DNA from: Nocardioides sp.
Lineage (GTDB): Bacteria > Actinomycetota > Actinomycetes > Propionibacteriales > Nocardioidaceae
Assembly (NCBI GenBank): GCA_023252065.1
Contig: JAHEXO010000143.1
Location: 1 to 6,251, forward strand
DNA: 6,251 nucleotides
Direction: 5' to 3'
Part shown: positions 1 to 5,689 of the stretch, one piece after another
Numbering within the stretch: the first letter of the stretch is position 1
Layout: every line of letters begins with the position of its first letter
Translations under genes and position numbers: made by a program
The notes under the pieces: generated by a model
What the model was told of the DNA's origin: nothing
Database searches by the model: none
What the model saw: the letters and a program-made list of their open reading frames with translations, nothing else

Positions 1-56
1 TCCAGCGCCCGCCGGCCGGCCATGACCCAGTGACCGGGGCGGATGACCGGGCAGCC

Positions 57-1064
57 ATGACCTCGCAGCCGCCCCTCCCGGACCCGTTCGAGGCGGCGTT
101 GAACCGCCTGCGGCTGGAGGGCGCGGTCTTCCTGCGCGCGGAGTACCGCGAGCCGTGGGCCTACCGGTCCATGACCGGCCCGGACACCGCGGCGATCCTG
201 CGCCCGGGCACCGACCGGGTCGTGCTGTTCCACCTCGTCTCGACCGGCACCTGCTGGGTGCAGGTCGCCGGACAGGAGAAGCACTGGGCGAGCGCGGGCG
301 ACGTGATCGTCTTCCCCTACGGCGACCAGCACACGATGGGCGGCGTCGGCCACAGCGAGGTCGTCCCGCTGACCTCGTTCCTGACGCCCCCGCCCTGGAC
401 CACGATGCCGCTGCTCCGCCACGGTCGGGACGGCGAGCTCACCGACATCGTGTGTGGCTACCTGCACAGCGAGGACGTGCTCTTCGACCCGGGCCTGCGG
501 GTCTTCCCGCCGGTGTTCGTGGTCCGCCCAGAGGTCCGGGGCGGCGCGGACTGGGTGCGCGCCAACCTCGACTTCGCCCTCGCCCAGGCCGACGCGTCGC
601 CGCTCGGACCGGACGCGATCAACACCCGGCTGCCGGAGATGCTGCTGGTCGAGGTGCTGCGACAGCACCTCGCGAGCGCGCCGGCGGCCGACCACGGCTG
701 GCTTGCCGCACTGCACGACCCCGTCCTCAACCCCGCCCTGTCCGCGCTGCACGCCTCCCCCGAGCGCAAGTGGACGGTCACCGACCTGGCTCGCGTGGCC
801 GCCGTGTCGCGCTCGGCCCTCGACGAGCGCTTCCGGCAGGTGCTCGGCCGCTCCCCCATCCGCTACCTGACCGAGTGGCGGATGCACGTGGCCGAGGACC
901 TGCTCGCCTCCACCGACCTGGGCGTCGCCGCGGTCGCTCGCCGGGTCGGGTACGACGCGGAGGAGGCGTTCAGCCGCGCGTTCAAGCGCACCCACGGCTC
1001 CTCACCCGGCCAGTGGCGGGCGCGCCGTACCTTGCGACCGAGCCCGTTCGCGACCACGGAGTGA
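57..1064 (+). CDS. AraC family transcriptional regulator with N-terminal cupin sensor domain
   Basis: Cytoplasmic DNA-binding regulator, 335 residues from this ATG. Residues about 15-205 look like the AraC-type cupin ligand-binding domain (Cupin_6 style), including [12 protein letters not shown] at 81-92 and the helical stretch [14 protein letters not shown] near 192-205. The C-terminal third is a standard double helix-turn-helix: [17 protein letters not shown] (about 243-259) and [22 protein letters not shown] (about 290-311), ending in the usual SPGQWR. Length is normal for the family. The ligand cannot be told from sequence. Start choice: the ATG at 57 gives the family-like N-terminus ([15 protein letters not shown]). 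An in-frame GTG at 30 would add nine residues, and the frame stays open to the window edge, so the start is not certain; neither candidate has a strong Shine-Dalgarno. The oxidoreductase gene 64 bases downstream on the same strand is a plausible target or operon partner, which is inference. Confidence 0.93.
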   Translation: MTSQPPLPDPFEAALNRLRLEGAVFLRAEYREPWAYRSMTGPDTAAILRPGTDRVVLFHLVSTGTCWVQVAGQEKHWASAGDVIVFPYGDQHTMGGVGHSEVVPLTSFLTPPPWTTMPLLRHGRDGELTDIVCGYLHSEDVLFDPGLRVFPPVFVVRPEVRGGADWVRANLDFALAQADASPLGPDAINTRLPEMLLVEVLRQHLASAPAADHGWLAALHDPVLNPALSALHASPERKWTVTDLARVAAVSRSALDERFRQVLGRSPIRYLTEWRMHVAEDLLASTDLGVAAVARRVGYDAEEAFSRAFKRTHGSSPGQWRARRTLRPSPFATTE

Positions 1065-1078
1065 GCGGCCGAACCACC

Positions 1079-1107
1079 GGCGGAATGACCGGAGGAATGA
1101 CCGGCGG
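1079..1107 (+). repeat. Two and a half copies of a 12-bp tandem repeat
   Basis: GGCGGAATGACC (1079-1090) is followed directly by GGAGGAATGACC (1091-1102), which differs at one base, and then by GGCGG starting a third copy. It fills much of the 64-base gap between the AraC-type gene and the oxidoreductase gene. Each full copy carries TGACC followed by GG, the same heptamer that occurs twice at 31-50 ahead of the regulator. It could be a regulator-binding site, part of a short leader reading frame (1085-1132), or an accident of GC-rich sequence. No -10 or -35 promoter elements are visible in this gap. Confidence 0.6.
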
Positions 1108-1128
1108 CCCGGGCGGGTTGGCCCCCAC

Positions 1129-2175
1129 GTGACCTCACCCGCGCTGTCCGTGCTCGACCTGGTGCCAGTCCGCGATGGCCAGACCACCGGCGAGGCACTG
1201 GCCGCCACCCGCGCGCTGGCCCGCGTCGCCGACGAGCTCGGCTTCCGGCGCTACTGGCTGGCCGAGCACCACAACATGCCGGCCGTGGCCGCGACCAACC
1301 CACCGGTCCTGGTCGCGATGGTCGCCGCCGCCACCGAGCGGATCCGGGTCGGCTCCGGCGGCGTGATGCTGCCCAACCACGCGCCCTTGGTGGTCGCCGA
1401 GCAGTTCGCACTGCTCGAGGCGGCCCACCCCGGCCGGATCGACCTCGGCATCGGCCGTGCGCCCGGCACCGACCCGCTGACCAGCATCGCGCTCCGGCAC
1501 GGCGCCGGCGGCGTGGACGACGACGCCGTGAACCGCTTCCCGGGGTACGTCGACGACGTCGTGTCGATGATGTCCGCCCCGGGCGTCGCGATGCAGGTGC
1601 ACGGCCGGGTCCAGGCCCTGCGCGCCACCCCGCACGCGACCGGTGAGCCCGACGTCTGGCTGCTCGGCTCGTCCGACTTCTCCGCCCGGCTCGCCGCTGC
1701 TCGCGGACTCCCCTACGTCTTCGCCCACCACTTCTCCGGCAACGGCACCGCGGAGGCGCTCGCGCTCTACCGCTCGGGCTACCAGCCCTCCGAGCGCCAT
1801 CCCGAGCCGCGCACCTTCCTCACCGTCAACGCCGTCGTCGCCGAGACCGCCGAGGAGGCCCACCGGCGGGCGCTCCCCAACATCCTGACGATGGTCGCCC
1901 TGCGCACCGGCGCACCGCTCGGTCCGCAGCCCACGATCGAGGACGCCGAGGAGCGCGGCGTTCCCGAGGCCCACCGGCCGCTGGCCGAGCAGATGACCTC
2001 ACGCTGGGTGCTCGGCACACCCGACGAGGCCGCGGCCCAGCTGACCGCGCTCGTCACGACGTACGGCGTCGACGAGGTCATGCTCAACCCCGTGGCGGGC
2101 GCGACCCGGGAGACGCCCGCCGACCGCGCGCCTTATCGTGAGGAGACGCTGCGGCTGCTCGCAGCCGCCCTCTGA
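1129..2175 (+). CDS. LLM class flavin-dependent oxidoreductase, YhbW-like (luciferase family group 1)
   Basis: Cytoplasmic enzyme of the bacterial luciferase-like superfamily, 348 residues, expected to use reduced FMN (or a related deazaflavin) to oxidise an unidentified substrate. Signature blocks of the YhbW-type group are all present: [12 protein letters not shown] (9-20), [11 protein letters not shown] (41-51, where EHH corresponds to the active-site histidine region of LuxA), [23 protein letters not shown] (72-94), [16 protein letters not shown] (100-115) and [24 protein letters not shown] (179-202). Length is full for the family. The GTG at 1129 is chosen because it places the conserved LDLVPV block at the usual distance and no other ATG or GTG lies just upstream in frame; it has no clear Shine-Dalgarno. 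It follows the AraC-type gene closely and converges with the DUF1579-like gene, leaving 4 bases. The natural substrate is unknown; family annotations such as monooxygenase or alkanal oxidase would be guesses. Confidence 0.94.
   Translation: MTSPALSVLDLVPVRDGQTTGEALAATRALARVADELGFRRYWLAEHHNMPAVAATNPPVLVAMVAAATERIRVGSGGVMLPNHAPLVVAEQFALLEAAHPGRIDLGIGRAPGTDPLTSIALRHGAGGVDDDAVNRFPGYVDDVVSMMSAPGVAMQVHGRVQALRATPHATGEPDVWLLGSSDFSARLAAARGLPYVFAHHFSGNGTAEALALYRSGYQPSERHPEPRTFLTVNAVVAETAEEAHRRALPNILTMVALRTGAPLGPQPTIEDAEERGVPEAHRPLAEQMTSRWVLGTPDEAAAQLTALVTTYGVDEVMLNPVAGATRETPADRAPYREETLRLLAAAL
2151..2168. terminator. Possible bidirectional terminator hairpin between convergent genes
   Basis: GCGGCTGC (2151-2158) and GCAGCCGC (2161-2168) are perfect inverted repeats. 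They form a 7-bp GC stem with a CTCG loop that reads the same on both strands. It covers the last codons of the oxidoreductase gene and lies 11 bases past the stop of the convergent DUF1579-like gene. There is no T-tract on either side, so it is not a classical intrinsic terminator. Actinobacterial terminators often lack the T-tract, and no other terminator candidate exists in the 4-base gap. It may equally be a by-product of GC-rich coding sequence. Confidence 0.35.
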
Positions 2176-2179
2176 GGAG

Positions 2180-2611
2180 TCAGCCCCGGCGGTAGTGCCC
2201 GTCGAACGCTGTGCTCCACGTCGCGCCGTCGTCCTCGCTGGTCTCCCAGTGCTGACGCACGCCGTCGGGCTCCGGGGTCCAGGTGATCCGCTGCGACACC
2301 ATCTCCCCGGTGGTCTCGTCGGGCGCCTGACCGGTCAGCACCATCGCGCCGTCCACGAGCCCGCCCTCGAGCAGGAGGAGCCCGCCGCCCGAGTCGACCC
2401 AGGTCTGGTGCCAGCGACCGCGGGTGGCGTCGTAGGCGTTCAGGCTGCGCCCCTCCACGTCGCCGGTGCCACGCCAGTGCTCGGCGAGCGCGCCGCTCCC
2501 GAACAGCGGCGTGATCGTGCTGGCCCCGAGCACCCGGCCCTGCGGGCCGGTCACCTGCCACTCCCCGATCCAGAAGTCGAAGTCGTGCTCGGGGGTGGAC
2601 GCGGTCGCCAT
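2180..2611 (-). CDS. Conserved hypothetical protein, DUF1579-like
   Basis: A 143-residue soluble protein with no signal peptide or membrane segment. It has the hallmarks of a widespread uncharacterised family: DFDFWIGEW at 10-18, SLNAYD at 56-61, WHQTWVDSGG at 67-76, and the C-terminal pattern ITWTPEPDGVRQHWETSEDDGATW (109-132) followed by FDGHYRR. Tryptophans and repeated beta-type stretches suggest a small beta-barrel (lipocalin-like) fold; that is inference. No enzymatic activity is assigned to the family as far as I know. The ATG at 2611 is chosen because the conserved DFDFWIGEW block normally sits about ten residues in; a longer frame from a TTG at 2683 adds 24 low-complexity, arginine-rich residues and is unlikely. 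No Shine-Dalgarno precedes the ATG, but a -10-like hexamer sits at leaderless distance. It is transcribed in the same direction as the transporter operon but separated from it by 97 bases. Confidence 0.88.
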   Translation of the reverse strand: MATASTPEHDFDFWIGEWQVTGPQGRVLGASTITPLFGSGALAEHWRGTGDVEGRSLNAYDATRGRWHQTWVDSGGGLLLLEGGLVDGAMVLTGQAPDETTGEMVSQRITWTPEPDGVRQHWETSEDDGATWSTAFDGHYRRG

Positions 2612-2708
2612 GGGCCGACCGTAGGGAACCCGCGGCGTCGCGCGACAGCACCGCAGCCGAGTCGTGACCGGACCTCGCCTCAACCGTGACCTGCTCGTGG
2701 CTCAGGTC
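2612..2708. other. Intergenic spacer between the transporter operon and the DUF1579-like gene
   Basis: These 97 bases hold no plausible gene. Apart from the leaderless -10 candidate I see only weak symmetry: GGACCT (2670-2675) and AGGTCC (2704-2709) could pair across a 28-base loop, and GTGACC occurs twice. No T-tract follows, so I do not call an operon terminator here. Transcription of the transporter operon could continue into the downstream gene. Confidence 0.5.
2618..2623 (-). promoter_or_regulatory. Candidate -10 element of a leaderless promoter
   Basis: Reading the minus strand, TACGGT (2623 to 2618) fits the actinobacterial -10 pattern TANNNT. Six bases (CGGCCC) separate it from the ATG at 2611, so the expected transcription start would be the A of the start codon. 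The absence of any Shine-Dalgarno before this ATG fits a leaderless mRNA. No convincing -35 box is seen about 17 bases further upstream. Confidence 0.4.
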
Positions 2709-3518
2709 CTAGGGAGCCGCGTCGATGTTCACCGCGTCCCCGGAGAGCCGCTGCGCGAAGTAGATCGGGATCGCCGAGGTGAGCACCAGGACGGCGGCGA
2801 CGACATTGACCACCGGCGCCTGGTTGGGCCGGAACAGGTTCTGGAAGATCCAGATGGGCAGTGTCTGCACCTGTGGGCCGGCGGTGAACGTCGTCACCAC
2901 GATCTCGTCGAAGGACAGGCCGAAGGCGAGCAGGGCACCGGCGAGCAGGGCCGAGCGCAGCATCGGGAAGGAGACCAGGGCGAACGTCCGGAACGGGCCG
3001 GCGCCGAGGTCGGCCGAGGCCTGCTCGAGCGACGGACCGAAGCGCTGCAACCGGGCCTGCACGTTGTTGAACACCGTGACGATGCAGAACGTCGCGTGCG
3101 CGATCACGATCGTGATGAAGCCGAGATCCACCCCGAGCATCGTGCGGAAGGCGTTGTTGAGCGCGATGCCGGTGACGATGCCTGGCAGGGCGATCGGCAG
3201 GATGATCAGCAGGGACACGGTGTTGCGCCCGAAGAAGCGGGTACGCCGCAGGGCCAGGCCGGCGAGGGTGCCCAGGACCAGGGCGATCGCGGTCGCACAG
3301 AGGGCCACCTCGATGCTCACCAGCAGGGCGTGGCGGGCGCCGGCGCTGTGGAAAGCCACCCGCCACCACTTCAGCGTCCAGCCCGGCGGCGGCCAGGTGA
3401 ACGTCGGACTGATGCTGAAGGAGTTGATGAGGACGACGACCAGCGGCAGGTAGATGAACGCCAGCACCACGGAGCTGATCGCGAGGAGGACGGCTCGGAG
3501 CCTTCGGTTCAAGGCCAT
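2709..3518 (-). CDS. ydcV: Polyamine-type ABC transporter inner-membrane permease 2 (PotC/YdcV family)
   Basis: Integral membrane subunit, 269 residues, of an ABC importer. About six hydrophobic segments are visible, near residues 9-31, 64-90, 102-122, 133-151, 188-212 and 236-256. The cytoplasmic coupling (EAA) loop is SLEQASADLGAGPFRTFALVSFP (163-185), which contacts the ATPase. Other family marks are LPIALPGIVTGIAL (107-120), GHATF-like AHATFCIVTVFNNVQARL (140-157) and LSFDEIVVTTFTAGP (201-215). These blocks resemble my recollection of E. coli YdcV more than PotC. The ATG at 3518 is preceded by GGAGAA with GGAG 8 bases upstream. Its first base is the last base of the upstream stop codon (TGATG), so it should be translationally coupled to permease 1. 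It is the last gene of the operon. The open frame upstream of this ATG, overlapping permease 1, is out of phase and not coding. Confidence 0.95.
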   Translation of the reverse strand: MALNRRLRAVLLAISSVVLAFIYLPLVVVLINSFSISPTFTWPPPGWTLKWWRVAFHSAGARHALLVSIEVALCATAIALVLGTLAGLALRRTRFFGRNTVSLLIILPIALPGIVTGIALNNAFRTMLGVDLGFITIVIAHATFCIVTVFNNVQARLQRFGPSLEQASADLGAGPFRTFALVSFPMLRSALLAGALLAFGLSFDEIVVTTFTAGPQVQTLPIWIFQNLFRPNQAPVVNVVAAVLVLTSAIPIYFAQRLSGDAVNIDAAP

Positions 3519-4423
3519 CAGAGGTTCTCCAAGGCGCCGGTGCGCCGTACGACGGCGAGGTAGACCAGCATCACCGCGGCCGGGATGGTCGACAGCGCCG
3601 CGGCGAAGGGCAGGTTGTTGGCCGACCCGACATTGGCGTAGATGACGTTGCCGAGCAGCTGCGTCGGACCGCCGACGATCTGGACGGCGATGTAGTCGCC
3701 CATCGAGAGCGAGAAGGTGAAGATCGACCCGGCGACCACGGCCGGGAACGCCATCGGCAGCACCACCCTGCGCAGCGTCGTCATCGAGCCGGCGCCGAGG
3801 TCGTTGGACGCCTCGAACAGCGAGTCGGGCACCCGGTCGAGCCCGGCGAAGATCGGCAGGATCATGTAGGGCAGCCAGAGGTAGGCAAGCGTGATGGCGG
3901 TCGCGGTGAGGCCGAAGCCGGGTGAGGAGATGCCGAAGGGCTTCCCGAGCCAGTCGATCACGCCGTTCTCGCTGAACATTCCCCGCCATGCGTAGGCCTT
4001 GACGAGGTAGGACGCCCACAGCGGCATCAGCACCGAGATCACCATCAGCCGCCGACCTCCGGGCGTCGCGATCTTGGCCATGTAGAACGCGATCGGGAAC
4101 GCGATGACGGCGTCGACGACCGTCACCAGGGCTGCGAGGCCGATCGTTCGGAACGTGATCGTGTGGTAGACCGAGACGTCCCAGATCGTCTGGTAGTTGT
4201 CGAGCGTCCAGACCCGGACGATCTGGCCGGTGAAGTCGTCCTGGCTCCAGAACGACGTGACGAGCAGGGCGCCCAACGCGATCAGGTAGGCGACCCCGAG
4301 CCACAGCATGGGTGGCACGAGGAGCAAGAAGGTGCGGAGCCCGTGGTAGCGGCTCAGCAGGGAGCCCCGCTGTCCCCGCCCGGCCCGAGCCGGGCGGGGG
4401 ACAGCCGTCGAGGTGTCGGACAA
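3518..4423 (-). CDS. ydcU: Polyamine-type ABC transporter inner-membrane permease 1 (PotB/YdcU family)
   Basis: Integral membrane subunit, 301 residues, pairing with permease 2 to form the channel. A basic, proline/arginine-rich tail (1-29) is followed by six hydrophobic segments near 30-56, 92-115, 126-148, 172-194, 226-250 and 272-293. The coupling loop is SLFEASNDLGAGSMTTLRRVVLPMAFP (201-227). LMPLWASYLVKAYAW (132-146), YLWLPYMILP (181-190) and IFTFSLSMGDYIAVQIVGGP (234-253) match YdcU-type proteins, including the short C-terminus ending in GALENL. The start is a TTG: the upstream gene's TGA lies in the same frame only one codon before it, no ATG or GTG follows before the first membrane segment, and AAGGG lies 7 bases upstream. 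Both Shine-Dalgarno and TTG sit inside a perfect hairpin, and a second strong hairpin covers codons 7-19. These features suggest deliberately limited translation relative to the binding protein (inference). Confidence 0.94.
   Translation of the reverse strand: MSDTSTAVPRPARAGRGQRGSLLSRYHGLRTFLLLVPPMLWLGVAYLIALGALLVTSFWSQDDFTGQIVRVWTLDNYQTIWDVSVYHTITFRTIGLAALVTVVDAVIAFPIAFYMAKIATPGGRRLMVISVLMPLWASYLVKAYAWRGMFSENGVIDWLGKPFGISSPGFGLTATAITLAYLWLPYMILPIFAGLDRVPDSLFEASNDLGAGSMTTLRRVVLPMAFPAVVAGSIFTFSLSMGDYIAVQIVGGPTQLLGNVIYANVGSANNLPFAAALSTIPAAVMLVYLAVVRRTGALENL
4369..4405 (-). other. Strong 16-bp stem-loop within the first codons of permease 1
   Basis: On the mRNA (minus strand) GCTGTCCCCCGCCCGGC (4405 to 4389) can pair with GCCGGGCGGGGACAGC (4384 to 4369) around a TCGG loop. 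That is 16 base pairs, mostly G-C, with one bulged C. It encodes residues 7-19 of permease 1 (AVPRPARAGRGQR), the variable cytoplasmic tail. Its stability should impede ribosomes or 3'-to-5' exonucleases. No T-tract follows it, so it is not a typical terminator. The pairing is directly visible; the function is inferred. Confidence 0.75.
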
Positions 4424-4436
4424 GGGTCAGCCCTTG
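4421..4436 (-). promoter_or_regulatory. Hairpin enclosing the ribosome-binding site, stop and TTG start at the ydcS-ydcU junction
   Basis: The mRNA reads CAAGGG CTGA CCCTTG, a perfect 6-bp stem with a 4-base loop. The 5' arm contains AAGGG (4435 to 4431), the only Shine-Dalgarno for permease 1. The loop carries the TGA stop of the binding-protein gene. The 3' arm ends in the TTG start codon. A ribosome finishing the binding protein would open the stem, so permease 1 translation should depend on translation of the gene upstream. The symmetry is exact; the regulatory role is inference. Confidence 0.7.
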
Positions 4437-5632
4437 ATCTCGGTCCAGGCCTGGGTCCACTGGCCGTAGTCGGTGCACTGCACGTCGGTACGCCCGTCGA
4501 GGCAGTGGCTGATCGGGGTCGTCCAGTACCAGATCTTGTCCGCGAAGGCCTTGTCGGTGACGTGGTAGTCCTTGCAGAACTGCGCGCCCGTCAGCGCGCA
4601 GGCCTGGCCGTTGGCCGGCGCCTCACCGAAGTACTGAGCGACCTCCGACTGCGGCTTCGGCTCAGTGATGTAGGACATCCAGGCGTAGGCGCAGTTGGGG
4701 TTCTTGGCCTTCGAGCTGATCATCCAGGTGTCCGACCAACCGGTCGCGCCCTCGCTCGGCAGGATCGCCTTGACCGGTGCGCCCTCGCCGGCGGCCGTCT
4801 GCTGGATGATCTTCCAGGTCGTGCCGAGGATGGAGCTGCCGCTCTTGAACGCCGTGACCGTCTTGTTGAAGTCCGACCAGTACTCCGAGATGTTCTGCCG
4901 CTGGTCCTTGAGCAGGCTGACGGCTGCGTCGAGCTGCTTCTGGTCCAGCGCGTAGGGGTCCTTGATCCCGAGGTCCGGCTGGGTCTTCATCAGGTAGAGC
5001 GCCGCGTCGGCGATGTAGATCGGCGAGTCGTAGGCCGTCACCTTGCCCTTGTACTTCGAGGCATCGGTGAACACGGCACCCCAGCTGGTCGGGGCCGGCT
5101 TCACCTGGTCGGTGTTGTACATGAGCAGGTTGGCGCCCCAGCCGTGGGGCACTCCGTACATCTTGCCGTTGACGCTGTTCCAGTCGCGGTTCTTGAGGAA
5201 GGGCTCGATCTGGGCGTAGTCCTTGATCAGCTTCGTGTTCACCGGCGCGACGTCACCGGACGCGATCAGGCGCAGCGAGGCGTCGCCGGAGGCCGACACC
5301 ACGTCGTACCCTCCGCTCTTCATCAGGTTGACGGCCTCGTCGGAGGTGGCGAAGTACTTCACGTTGGCCTTGCAGCCGGTCTGCTGCTCGAACGGCGTCA
5401 CCCAGTCGACCTTGGGGTCGTTGGAGCCGTCCTCGGCGTAGCCCGGCCACGCCAGGATGTTCACCTGGCCCTCCATGGCGCCCATCGACTGCTGCATGGG
5501 CACGTCCGGGACGGTCAAGCCGCCGCTGGACGTGGTGGACGACGACGACGAACCGCAGCCGGCGACGAGGACGAGGGCAGCGGCGCCGAGGACGGCGCCG
5601 AGCACCCGGGGCACTCGGGGGTGTGTGGTCAT
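4427..5632 (-). CDS. ydcS: Polyamine-type ABC transporter substrate-binding lipoprotein (YdcS-like)
   Basis: Extracellular solute-binding lipoprotein, 401 residues. The N-terminus has basic residues, a hydrophobic stretch (about 10-24) and a lipobox VAGC with the lipid-anchoring Cys at 26, then a serine/threonine-rich linker (28-36). The mature part is a PotD/PotF-type fold (COG0687), but blocks such as LAWPGYAEDG (60-69), WVTPFEQQTGC (77-87), GGYDVVSASGDASLRLI (107-123), YDSPIYIADAAL (201-212) and GWSDTWM (298-304) match E. coli YdcS, as I recall it, better than PotD. Six cysteines follow the lipobox (87, 314, 345, 353, 377, 386), an even number suited to disulfides. Putrescine, spermidine or a related amine is the likely ligand, but this is not proven; E. 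coli YdcS has also been reported to act in polyhydroxybutyrate synthesis. The ATG at 5632 has AGGAG 12 bases upstream, a rather long gap. The gene lies 57 bases after the ATPase stop and one codon before permease 1. Confidence 0.95.
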   Translation of the reverse strand: MTTHPRVPRVLGAVLGAAALVLVAGCGSSSSSTTSSGGLTVPDVPMQQSMGAMEGQVNILAWPGYAEDGSNDPKVDWVTPFEQQTGCKANVKYFATSDEAVNLMKSGGYDVVSASGDASLRLIASGDVAPVNTKLIKDYAQIEPFLKNRDWNSVNGKMYGVPHGWGANLLMYNTDQVKPAPTSWGAVFTDASKYKGKVTAYDSPIYIADAALYLMKTQPDLGIKDPYALDQKQLDAAVSLLKDQRQNISEYWSDFNKTVTAFKSGSSILGTTWKIIQQTAAGEGAPVKAILPSEGATGWSDTWMISSKAKNPNCAYAWMSYITEPKPQSEVAQYFGEAPANGQACALTGAQFCKDYHVTDKAFADKIWYWTTPISHCLDGRTDVQCTDYGQWTQAWTEIKG

Positions 5633-5689
5633 GATTGCTTTCTTCTCCTGGAATCGACGGATGGTGCGGCGGGTCCCGAGAGGGCGTGG
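5633..5689 (-). other. Spacer between ATPase and binding-protein genes with ribosome-binding site
   Basis: This 57-base gap contains the purine-rich ribosome-binding stretch AGGAGAAGAAAG (5649 to 5638) for the binding-protein gene. I see no clear promoter and no terminator hairpin, so the ATPase and binding-protein genes are probably on one transcript. An internal promoter cannot be excluded by eye. Confidence 0.5.

Noticed and set aside
1..33. Edge fragments: the end of a + strand frame stopping at TGA 31-33 (GTGA overlap with the GTG at 30), or a divergent minus-strand gene starting at ATG 23
   Set aside because: Only 33 bases are available, both readings are possible, and nothing identifies either product.
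155..1132. Long + strand open frame of 325 codons across the AraC-type gene
   Set aside because: Arginine/proline/glycine-rich shadow frame of a GC-rich gene, with no recognisable domain; the overlapping AraC frame has clear family motifs.
1135..1974. Minus-strand frame of 279 codons opposite the oxidoreductase gene
   Set aside because: Composition is typical of an antisense shadow frame (glycine, valine, arginine and histidine rich), with no domain.
2328..2337. Perfect 10-base palindrome TGACCGGTCA
   Set aside because: It lies inside the DUF1579-like coding region, is short, and has no promoter nearby; probably chance.
2612..2683. N-terminal extension of the DUF1579-like protein to a TTG at 2683
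   Set aside because: It adds 24 arginine-rich residues not expected before the conserved DFDFWIGEW block, and a shorter ATG start is available.
2670..2709. GGACCT/AGGTCC inverted repeat after the transporter operon as a terminator
   Set aside because: Six-base arms with a 28-base loop and no T-tract are too weak to support a terminator call.
2664..3563. Plus-strand frame of 299 codons opposite permease 2
   Set aside because: Highly charged low-complexity translation, exactly antisense to a well-supported membrane protein gene.
3519..4478. Upstream extension of the permease 2 frame through permease 1, which would give a 589-residue fusion
   Set aside because: The extension has no membrane segments or family motifs and is out of phase with the real permease 1; the ATG at 3518 has a good Shine-Dalgarno and gives normal family length.
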